Source: Falsirhodobacter flavus
GTDB taxonomy: Bacteria; Pseudomonadota; Alphaproteobacteria; Rhodobacterales; Rhodobacteraceae
DNA length: 64,000 nt
Assembly (NCBI GenBank): GCA_029846755.1
Contig: JARWBI010000004.1
Coordinates: forward strand, 169,774-233,773
Reading direction: 5' to 3'
Shown here: positions 44,349 through 51,839 of the stretch, piece by piece
Numbering within the stretch: position 1 is the first letter of the stretch
Layout: every line of letters begins with the position of its first letter
The notes under the pieces: generated by a model
What the model was told of the DNA's origin: nothing
The model's database searches: none
Seen by the model: the letters and a program-made list of their open reading frames with translations, nothing else
Made by a program: the position numbers and the translations under genes

Positions 44349-45926
44349 ATGGCGAAGATTGCCTATATCCTTCTGTGCCACAAGGACCCCGCTGGGATCA
44401 TCGCCCAGGCCCAGCGGCTGACGGCGGCGGGGGATTTCATCGCCATCCATTTCGACGCCCGCGCCCCGCGCGAGGCGTTCGAGCAGATACGGTCCGCGCT
44501 TTCATCCAACCCTTCGGTCGCCTTCGCATCGCGGCGGCTGAAATGCGGGTGGGGGGAATGGAGCCTTGTCGCCGCCAGCCTGTTGGCCGTCCGCGCCGCA
44601 GCCGCGGCCTTTCCTGCCGCCACCCATTTCTACATGCTTTCGGGCGACTGCATGCCGATCAAATCCGCCGAATACGCGCATCGCTTTCTTGATGGGCGCG
44701 ATGTGGATTACGTCGAATCCTTCGATTTCTTCCGGTCCGACTGGATCAAGACCGGGATCAAGGCCGAACGGCTGCACTATCGCCACTGGTTCAACGAACG
44801 CACGCATAAACGCTGGTTCTATGCCTCGCTGGACTGGCAGAAGCGGCTTGGCCTGTCGCGCGAGGTGCCCGAGGGGCTGGAGGTGCAGATCGGCAGCCAG
44901 TGGTGGTGCCTGCGCCGCCGCACGATCGAGGCGATCATCGACTACTGCGATCGAAACCCGCAGGTGCTGCGCTTCTTCGCCACGACATGGATCCCGGACG
45001 AGACGTTCTTCCAGACCCTCGTGCGGCATCTGGTGCCTGACCACGAAATTCAAAGCCGCACGCTGACCTTCCTGATGTTCAGCGATTATGGGATGCCGTT
45101 GACCTTCTACAACGACCATTTCGACATGCTGCTGAGCCAGGATTACCTGTTCGCGCGCAAGATATCCCCCGACGCGGCAGAGTTGAAGGAGAGGCTGGGC
45201 GATATCTATGCCGCGCAGGGGATGGAGTTCACCATCTCGAACGAGGGGCGGCGGCTTCTGACCTTTCTGCGCCAGCGGGGGCGGATTGGGCGCAGGTTCG
45301 CGCCGCGCTTCTGGGAACGCGAATCCAGCATCGGGCGCGAGCGGCAACTGGTGCTGGTCGTCTGCAAGAAATGGCATGTCGCGAAACGGCTGGTGGACCG
45401 GGTGCGCGACGTGACCGGCGTCCCCGCCGTGCATTACCTGTTCAACGAGGTGTCCACCCCACTGCCCAGTTTGGGCGGGATCGAGACGACGCTGGAAAAG
45501 CGCACCCGCCATCGCCGCGCGCTGGTTCGGATGCTGTTCGATTACTGGAACACCGAGCGGCTGGTCATCTGCCTCGACCCGGCGAACCTCGATCTGATGC
45601 AGGATTTCATGGCGGACAAAGCAACCGTGCGCCTGCTGGAGATCGAGTGCGACTTCACCGACGATTACCTGACCGGCCATGCCCGCCGCGTCGGTCTGGC
45701 GGGCGAGCGCACCCCGCCCGAGACGATGGCCCGCCTGCTGCCCACGATCCGCTACGACATCCGCTATGAAAGCGACCGTATCCGCGATGCCGGCTTCCAG
45801 CGCTATCGCCGCTTCCGCCAGCGGGCAAGCGCCGACGAAAACGCCGCGCCCCTTGCGGAATTCCTAGAGATTTCCGAGGATAAAGCGCGCGAGATCGCCG
45901 ATACACATTACCTGTTCACGGATTGA
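44349..45926 (+). CDS. GT14-like (core-2/I-branching type) glycosyltransferase with extra C-terminal domain
   Basis: A 525-aa protein. The N-terminal half resembles beta-1,6-N-acetylglucosaminyltransferases of family GT14: KIAYILLCHKDP (3-14), FIAIHFDARAPREAF, THFYMLSGDCMPIKS (about 96-110), GSQWWCLRRRTIEAI (about 184-198) and the TTWIPDETFFQTL acidic motif (about 215-227). The last 190 residues form a second domain with a QLVLVVCKKWHVAKRL start; I recall a Rhodobacterales DUF5928-type domain but cannot verify it. ATG 44349 was chosen for the family N-terminus. It probably adds GlcNAc-like branches to a surface glycan, together with the divergent sulfotransferase. Confidence 0.8.
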   Translation: MAKIAYILLCHKDPAGIIAQAQRLTAAGDFIAIHFDARAPREAFEQIRSALSSNPSVAFASRRLKCGWGEWSLVAASLLAVRAAAAAFPAATHFYMLSGDCMPIKSAEYAHRFLDGRDVDYVESFDFFRSDWIKTGIKAERLHYRHWFNERTHKRWFYASLDWQKRLGLSREVPEGLEVQIGSQWWCLRRRTIEAIIDYCDRNPQVLRFFATTWIPDETFFQTLVRHLVPDHEIQSRTLTFLMFSDYGMPLTFYNDHFDMLLSQDYLFARKISPDAAELKERLGDIYAAQGMEFTISNEGRRLLTFLRQRGRIGRRFAPRFWERESSIGRERQLVLVVCKKWHVAKRLVDRVRDVTGVPAVHYLFNEVSTPLPSLGGIETTLEKRTRHRRALVRMLFDYWNTERLVICLDPANLDLMQDFMADKATVRLLEIECDFTDDYLTGHARRVGLAGERTPPETMARLLPTIRYDIRYESDRIRDAGFQRYRRFRQRASADENAAPLAEFLEISEDKAREIADTHYLFTD

Positions 45927-45930
45927 CCCG

Positions 45931-46308
45931 ATGGCCTATGCCTATGACGACCAGAACGTCTTTGCCCGTATCCTGCGCGGAGAGATTCCGAACAAGACGG
46001 TTCTGGAAAGCGAACATTCGCTGGCCTTCCACGACATCGCCCCCCATGCGCCGGGGCATGTGCTGGTGATCCCGAAGGGGCCTTACGTCAATTTCGACCA
46101 TTTCTGCCTTGATGCCACGCCTGAGGAGATCGTGGATTTCCATCGTCTGGCTGGTCAGGTCTGCGCCTTTCTGGAAGCGCAGCCGTCCGAGGGCGGGGCG
46201 GGCTATCGCACCATCTCCAACGCCGGGCCGCATGGGGGGCAGGAGGTGCCGCATTACCACCTGCACATCCTGTCGGGCCGCCCCCTGGGCCCGATGGTCC
46301 AGCGTTAA
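45931..46308 (+). CDS. HIT-family nucleotide hydrolase
   Basis: A 125-aa histidine-triad protein of the HinT type. The active-site motif is HYHLHILSGR with histidines at 108, 110 and 112, and FARILRGEIPN (11-21) is the conserved N-terminal segment. Such enzymes hydrolyse adenosine phosphoramidates and acyl-adenylates. It begins four bases after the glycosyltransferase stop and ends in TTAA shared with the convergent polA. Confidence 0.94.
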   Translation: MAYAYDDQNVFARILRGEIPNKTVLESEHSLAFHDIAPHAPGHVLVIPKGPYVNFDHFCLDATPEEIVDFHRLAGQVCAFLEAQPSEGGAGYRTISNAGPHGGQEVPHYHLHILSGRPLGPMVQR

Positions 46309-49094
46309 TGCGCCGCGGCCCAGTTCGGGCCGCGCCCCGCATCCACCGTCAGCGGAACCGACAGTTTCACCGCGGGGTCCGCCGCCCCCTCCATCACGTC
46401 CCGCGCGCGGGTGATGAGGGTTTCCACGGCATCTTCCTCCACCTCGAACAGTAATTCGTCATGGACCTGCAGCAGCATCTTGGCGGGCAGGTCCGAAATC
46501 GCCTTGGGCATGCGGATCATCGCGCGGCGGATCACGTCGGCGGCAGTTCCCTGAATTGGCGCGTTGATCGCGGCGCGGCGGGCAAACCCCGCGCCGGGGC
46601 CCTTGGCGTTGATCTCGGGCGTGTTGATGCGGCGGCCGAACAGGGTCAGGACATGACCATGCTGTTTTGCGAAGGCGATGGTGTCGTCCATATAGGTGCG
46701 GATGCCGGGGAAACGCTCGAAGTAACGGTCGATAAAGCCTTGGGCATCGGCGCGCGGGATCCGCAGGTTCCGCGCAAGGCCGAAGCCTGAGATTCCGTAG
46801 ATGACGCCGAAGTTGATCGCCTTGGCCTGACGGCGGATCATCGGGTCCATGCCTTCCAGCGGGACGTTGAACATCTCGGACGCGGTCATCGCGTGGATGT
46901 CATGCCCGTCGCGAAACGCATCCTTCAACGCGGGAATGTCGGCGATATGCGCAAGGATGCGCAGTTCGATCTGACTGTAATCCAGCGACACAAGCACCTT
47001 GCCCGGACCCGCCACGAAAGCCTCGCGGATGCGGCGACCTTCTTCGGACCGCACCGGAATGTTCTGCAGGTTCGGATCGGTCGAGGCGAGGCGCCCGGTA
47101 TTCGCCCCGGCAATCGAATATGACGTATGCACCCGCCCGGTTTCGGGATGCACATGGTCCTGAAGCGCGTCGGTATAGGTCGATTTCAGTTTCGAAAGCT
47201 GCCGCCAGTCCAGCACGCGGGCGGGCAGGTCGTGACCTTCGGCGGCCAGATCCTCCAGAATATCCGCACCCGTTGCATAGGCGCCGTTCTTGCCCTTGGT
47301 GCCGCCGGGCAGGGACATCTCGTCGAACAGCACCTCGCCCAGCTGTTTGGGCGATCCGACGTTGAACGGACGGCCCGCAAGCTGGTGGATCTCGGCCTCC
47401 AGCCCCGCCATCTTCTGCGCAAAGGCGTTGGACATGCGCGACAGCGTATCGCGGTCGACGCGGATGCCGGCCATTTCCATATCCGCCAGCACGGTGACCA
47501 GCGGACGCTCCAGCGTTTCATATACGGTCGTCACCCTTGCCCGGTGAAGCTGCGGTTTGAACAGCTGCCAGAAGCGCAGGGTCACGTCCGCATCCTCGGC
47601 GGCATAGGGGGTCGCTTTGTCCAGCGGCACGCGGTCGAAAGTGATCTGGCTTTTCCCGGACCCCAGCAGCGGCTTGATCGGGATTGGCGTATGGCCCAGA
47701 TATTGCTCGCTCAGCGCATCCATCCCGTGATTGTGCAGCCCGGCGTGCAGCGCATAGGACATCAGCATCGTGTCGTCGATCGGGGCGACGTCGATGCCGA
47801 TCCGCGCCAGCATCTTGCAGTCGTATTTGGCGTTATGAGCGATTTTCAGGATGCTCGGGTCTTCCATCACCGGCTTCAACTGAGCCAGCACTTCGGAAAT
47901 CAGCATCTGCCCCGGCACCAGCTTTGCACCGCCGAACAGGTCGTCCTCGCCCACCGTATGGGCCAGCGGAATGTAGCAGGCACGCCCCGCCGTCACGCAC
48001 AGGGAAATGCCGACCAGATCGGCCTGCATCTCGTCCAGCCCGGTCGTTTCGGTGTCGAAGGCGACATGCCCGACCTCGCGGATCAAGGCGATCCATTCGG
48101 CAAGCTGCGAAGGCTCGGTCACCGTCTCGTATGCGGCATGGTCGAAGGGGAGCGCGACGGTCTCCTCCGCCTCGACCACCGGGGCGGGGGCGGGGACGGG
48201 CGCTTCGACGCCGCGGCGGTCGGCGATGCGTTTGGTCAGGGTGCGGAATTCCATCGCGTTCAGGAAATCCATCAGGACGTCCGTTTCCGCGTCCTTCTGC
48301 TCCAGGCTCTCCAGCGTGAAATCCAAGGGCGTGTTGCAGTCCAGTTCGACCAGCCGTTTCGACACGCGGATCTGTTCGGCATTGTCGATCAGCACCTGAC
48401 GGCGCTTGGGCTGCTTGATCTCGCCCGCCCGCTCCAGCAGCGATTCCAGATCGCCGTATTCGTTAATCAGCAGGGCTGCGGTCTTCAGCCCGATCCCCGG
48501 CGCGCCCGGCACGTTGTCGACGGAATCGCCTGCAAGCGACTGCACATCGACGACGCGTTCAGGGCCGACGCCGAATTTCTCGATCACCTCGTCGCGCCCG
48601 ATACGCTTGTTCTTCATCGGGTCCAGCATCTCGACCCCGCCGCCGACAAGCTGCATCAGGTCCTTGTCGGACGACACGATGGTCACGCGCCCGCCTGCAT
48701 CGCGCGCCTTGCAGGACAGGGCCGCGATGATGTCGTCGGCCTCATACCCTTCGGTTTCGATGCAGGCGATGTTGAAGGCCCGCGTCGCCTCGCGCGTAAG
48801 GGGGAACTGCGGCTTCAGATCCTCGGGCAGGTCGGGGCGGTTGGCCTTGTAGGCAGGATAGATGTCGTTGCGGAAGGTCTTGGACGAATGGTCGAAGATC
48901 ACCGCCACATGGGTGGGCTGGTCGCCGGACTTGTTCCCCTCGACATAGCGGAACAGCATGTTGCAGAACCCGGCGACCGCGCCGATGGGCAGCCCGTCCG
49001 ATTTCCGCGTCAGCGGGGGCAGCGCGTGATAGGCGCGAAAGATGAAGGCGGAGCCGTCGATCAGGTGAAGGTGGTGGCCTTTTCCGAATGTCAT
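46305..49094 (-). CDS. polA: DNA polymerase I
   Basis: A 929-aa family A polymerase used in Okazaki fragment processing and repair. The 5' nuclease domain (1-about 290) starts LHLIDGSAFIFRAYHALPPL. The 3'-5' exonuclease domain (about 315-520) keeps the DTETTGL catalytic acids, so proofreading should be active. The polymerase domain carries LVSLDYSQIELRILAH (motif A), RRQAKAINFGVIYG (motif B) and LQVHDELLFEV (motif C). An AAGGAG site precedes the ATG. Full length for the family, with no break. Confidence 0.97.
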   Translation of the reverse strand: MTFGKGHHLHLIDGSAFIFRAYHALPPLTRKSDGLPIGAVAGFCNMLFRYVEGNKSGDQPTHVAVIFDHSSKTFRNDIYPAYKANRPDLPEDLKPQFPLTREATRAFNIACIETEGYEADDIIAALSCKARDAGGRVTIVSSDKDLMQLVGGGVEMLDPMKNKRIGRDEVIEKFGVGPERVVDVQSLAGDSVDNVPGAPGIGLKTAALLINEYGDLESLLERAGEIKQPKRRQVLIDNAEQIRVSKRLVELDCNTPLDFTLESLEQKDAETDVLMDFLNAMEFRTLTKRIADRRGVEAPVPAPAPVVEAEETVALPFDHAAYETVTEPSQLAEWIALIREVGHVAFDTETTGLDEMQADLVGISLCVTAGRACYIPLAHTVGEDDLFGGAKLVPGQMLISEVLAQLKPVMEDPSILKIAHNAKYDCKMLARIGIDVAPIDDTMLMSYALHAGLHNHGMDALSEQYLGHTPIPIKPLLGSGKSQITFDRVPLDKATPYAAEDADVTLRFWQLFKPQLHRARVTTVYETLERPLVTVLADMEMAGIRVDRDTLSRMSNAFAQKMAGLEAEIHQLAGRPFNVGSPKQLGEVLFDEMSLPGGTKGKNGAYATGADILEDLAAEGHDLPARVLDWRQLSKLKSTYTDALQDHVHPETGRVHTSYSIAGANTGRLASTDPNLQNIPVRSEEGRRIREAFVAGPGKVLVSLDYSQIELRILAHIADIPALKDAFRDGHDIHAMTASEMFNVPLEGMDPMIRRQAKAINFGVIYGISGFGLARNLRIPRADAQGFIDRYFERFPGIRTYMDDTIAFAKQHGHVLTLFGRRINTPEINAKGPGAGFARRAAINAPIQGTAADVIRRAMIRMPKAISDLPAKMLLQVHDELLFEVEEDAVETLITRARDVMEGAADPAVKLSVPLTVDAGRGPNWAAAH

Positions 49095-49146
49095 GGGTCC
49101 GCTCCTTGTCCAAGGGTTACGGATATGACACGGGCGGGCCTAAGCC

Positions 49147-49332
49147 TCAATGATCGTCGTGGGCATGGTCCCGGTCGATCACATAGCGCTTGTCGCAATA
49201 GCCGCATTCGACGAAGCCGGTGTCCTGCGGGATGGTCAGCCAGACGCGCGGATGGCCGAGCGCGCCTTCGCCGCCGTCGCAAGCGACTTTCCAATGGGTG
49301 ACGACCTGTGTTTCCGGCGCATCGACGGGCAT
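49147..49332 (-). CDS. zinc-finger (zf-CHCC) domain protein
   Basis: A 61-aa protein with a probable zinc site C18, H27, C43 and C46 (in [12 protein letters not shown]), the pattern of the zf-CHCC family related to the NDUFS6 accessory subunit of mitochondrial complex I. The C-terminus is rich in His and Asp (RDHAHDDH). AGGAG lies nine bases before ATG 49332; an upstream in-frame ATG at 49362 lacks a site. It is upstream of polA on the same strand, 52 bases away. A role in complex I or metal handling is a guess from family. Confidence 0.85.
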   Translation of the reverse strand: MPVDAPETQVVTHWKVACDGGEGALGHPRVWLTIPQDTGFVECGYCDKRYVIDRDHAHDDH

Positions 49333-49389
49333 TCTGGCATACTCCTGCTGGCTGGGCGGCATTCTATCGCATACGGCGGCGCGGGCAAG

Positions 49390-49932
49390 TCAGCCCAGCG
49401 CCTCGCTTCGGATCAGGGGAAAGAATTCGCCGCCCGAGGCGATGCCGAACCATCCGCCGCGATCCTCGGCGATGTCCACGAGGCGGTAGAAGGATTTGCG
49501 GTCCACTCGCGCCTCCATCCCGCCGCGCACCATGACATAGGGCGCATCCGCCATGCGGATCGGGTGATCCGGCCCGGCAGCCACCTCGTCGCCGGTATTG
49601 GTCATGAAAACCACATTGCCCCCGTCGATGCGGAAATCCACGGCGACGAAGGGCACGTCATCGACCACGATTCCCAGCTTTTCCACCGGGGTGACCAGGA
49701 AATGCCGGCCCTCCTCGCGTTTCAGGACCGAGGCGAACAGGCGCACCATCGCCTCGCGTCCGATGGGGCTGCCCTCGTGGAACCAGGTGCCATCGCGGGC
49801 GATGCGGATGTCGATCTCGCCGCAATAGGGCGGGTTCCATAGATGGACCGGCGCCGGGCCGCGCGCGCGGGCGTGGCGGGTCAGCCCTTCCAGCGGTTTC
49901 ACGTCATTTTGTCCCATCTTGGTTTTTGCCAT
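49390..49932 (-). CDS. DUF1285 domain-containing protein
   Basis: A 180-aa cytoplasmic protein of unknown function matching DUF1285 by its conserved segments: LWNPPYCGEIDIRIARDGTW (about 31-50), HFLVTPVEKLGIVVDDVPF (about 77-95), and the C-terminal GGWFGIASGGEFFPL. No catalytic motif is evident. The start at ATG 49932 has a weak site; ATG 49917, five codons in, is an alternative. It is divergent from the MoxR operon across 60 bases, a neighbourhood I recall as common in this group. Confidence 0.85.
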   Translation of the reverse strand: MAKTKMGQNDVKPLEGLTRHARARGPAPVHLWNPPYCGEIDIRIARDGTWFHEGSPIGREAMVRLFASVLKREEGRHFLVTPVEKLGIVVDDVPFVAVDFRIDGGNVVFMTNTGDEVAAGPDHPIRMADAPYVMVRGGMEARVDRKSFYRLVDIAEDRGGWFGIASGGEFFPLIRSEALG

Positions 49933-49992
49933 TTGTCCCGGCGGCCTAATGTCGGTCTAATGGAGAGGTTAAGCCCCAGCCCGAGGATTGTC

Positions 49993-50985
49993 ATGGCCGA
50001 ACACGCATCCCTGATCGCCGATATCGAGACGCTGGGCGCAAAGCTGGCCGAGGCGAAGGCCTCGATCAACCAGCGCTTCATCGGTCAGGAAGGGGTGGTG
50101 GATCTGGTCCTTGGCGCGATGTTGTGCGGCGGCCATGCGCTGCTGGTCGGTCTGCCGGGCCTGGGCAAGACGCGGCTGGTCGACACGCTGTCGACGGTGA
50201 TGGGCCTGTCGGGCAACCGCATCCAGTTCACGCCCGACCTGATGCCCGCCGATATTCTTGGGTCCGAAGTGCTGGATACGGCGGACGGTGCGCGCGCGTT
50301 CCGCTTTATCGAGGGGCCGATCTTCTGCCAGCTTCTACTGGCGGACGAGATCAACCGCGCCTCGCCGCGCACGCAATCGGCGCTGCTTCAGGCGATGCAG
50401 GAACATGAGGTGACGATCGCGGGGCAGCACCGTGCTTTGGGTGCGCCGTTCCACGTTCTGGCGACGCAGAACCCGATCGAGCAGGAGGGGACCTATCCGC
50501 TGCCCGAAGCGCAGTTGGACCGCTTTCTGGTGCAGGTGGACGTGACCTATCCCGATCGCGCGACCGAACGCGACATCCTACTGGCGACCACCGGAACCGA
50601 CGATGCGCAGGTGCATCAGGTGTTCACCGCCACCGAACTGATCGCCGCGCAGGCGGTGCTGCGGCGGATGCCGGTGGGCGATGCGGTGGTGGATGCGATC
50701 CTGGATCTGGTTCGCGCCTGCCGCCCCGGAGAGCCGGAGGGCGCGGCGCTGGCCGATGTGCTGGCCTGGGGGCCGGGGCCGCGCGCGGCGCAGGCGCTGA
50801 TGCTGATGGTGCGCGCGCGGGCGCTGCTGGACGGGCGGCTTGCGCCTTCGGTGGCCGATGTGGCCGCGCTGGCGCGTCCGGTGCTGATCCACCGCATGTC
50901 GCTGGGCTTCGCCGCCCGCGCGCGGGGCGAGACGCTGGCCGGCGTGATCGACCGCGTGACCGCGCCGCTGGGTATCGCCGCGTGA
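49993..50985 (+). CDS. MoxR-family AAA ATPase
   Basis: A 330-aa AAA+ ATPase of the MoxR class. Walker A GLPGLGKT is at 53-60, Walker B LLLADEINRASP at about 113-124, and sensor 1 LATQNPIEQEGTYPLPEAQLDRF follows. MoxR proteins act as chaperones for VWA-containing or DUF58 partner proteins. ATG 49993 has GAGG seven bases upstream. Its stop overlaps the DUF58 gene start (GTGA), and three more coupled genes follow, so this is the first gene of a four-gene envelope-related operon. Confidence 0.92.
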   Translation: MAEHASLIADIETLGAKLAEAKASINQRFIGQEGVVDLVLGAMLCGGHALLVGLPGLGKTRLVDTLSTVMGLSGNRIQFTPDLMPADILGSEVLDTADGARAFRFIEGPIFCQLLLADEINRASPRTQSALLQAMQEHEVTIAGQHRALGAPFHVLATQNPIEQEGTYPLPEAQLDRFLVQVDVTYPDRATERDILLATTGTDDAQVHQVFTATELIAAQAVLRRMPVGDAVVDAILDLVRACRPGEPEGAALADVLAWGPGPRAAQALMLMVRARALLDGRLAPSVADVAALARPVLIHRMSLGFAARARGETLAGVIDRVTAPLGIAA

Positions 50986-51839
50986 TCTTGCCGCTGCGCC
51001 CCCGGGCCGAGGCGCTTGGCCAGTCGCTGCCGCCGCTGCTCGCCTCGGCCGAGCATCTGGCGCAGACGGTGATGCTGGGTGAACACGGTCGCCGCCGCGC
51101 GGGGGCGGGCGATGAGTTCTGGCAATACCGTCCCGCTGGATCGGGCGATACCGCGCGGATGGTGGACTGGCGGCGTTCGGCTCGGTCTGACGCCCATTTC
51201 GTGCGCGAACGCGAATGGCAGGCGGCACAGACGGTGACGATCTGGGTCGATGCCGCGCGGTCGATGGAGTTTTCGGGCGATGCGTCCCGCGCGCCCAAGG
51301 CCGACCGGGCGCAGCTTCTGGCGCTGGCGCTGTCTGTTCTGCTGCTGCGCGGTGGGGAGCGGGTGGGGATGCCCGGCACGCCCGCCCGGTCGGGCCGCGC
51401 GCAGCTTCTGCGCCTGCTGGATGCGCTCGGGTCGGAGCACGACGCCGATTATGGCGAGGCGGAAACGCAGGGCGTGACCAGCCACGGGCGGGTCGTGCTG
51501 ATCTCGGATTTTCTGGGCGATCTCGCGTCGGTCGAACGCGCCATCGGGCGGGCGTCGGACCGCAACGCCCGCGGCGCGATCCTTCAGGTGCTGGACCCGG
51601 CCGAGGAGGTGTTCCCATTCGACGGCCGCACGATCTTCGAATCCATGGGTGGCACCCTGCGGCACGAGACGCTGCGCGCCTCGGACCTGCGGGTGCGGTA
51701 TCTGGAACGGCTGGCCGAACGCAAGAACCGGCTGGCGGCGCTGGCCCGCGCCTCGGGCTGGCACTACCACTGCCACCACACGGGCGAGGCGGCGCAATCG
51801 GCGCTGCTCTGGCTCTATCGCGCGATGGAGGCGGGCTGA
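50982..51839 (+). CDS. DUF58 domain-containing protein (MoxR partner)
   Basis: A 285-aa protein with the DUF58 signature: RRRAGAGDEFWQYRPAGSGD then MVDWRRSARSDAHFVREREW (about 59-78), and a VWA-like strand WVDAARSMEFSG (about 87-98) whose DxxxS resembles a partial MIDAS metal site. GTG 50982 overlaps the moxR stop. MoxR and DUF58 proteins are thought to act together on folding or insertion of envelope complexes. Stop codon and the next ATG abut directly. Confidence 0.9.
   Translation: MILPLRPRAEALGQSLPPLLASAEHLAQTVMLGEHGRRRAGAGDEFWQYRPAGSGDTARMVDWRRSARSDAHFVREREWQAAQTVTIWVDAARSMEFSGDASRAPKADRAQLLALALSVLLLRGGERVGMPGTPARSGRAQLLRLLDALGSEHDADYGEAETQGVTSHGRVVLISDFLGDLASVERAIGRASDRNARGAILQVLDPAEEVFPFDGRTIFESMGGTLRHETLRASDLRVRYLERLAERKNRLAALARASGWHYHCHHTGEAAQSALLWLYRAMEAG

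Noticed and set aside
47127..49301. A 724-codon plus-strand frame opposite polA
   Set aside because: It is the shadow of a full-length DNA polymerase I gene; composition is low-complexity and no motif is seen.
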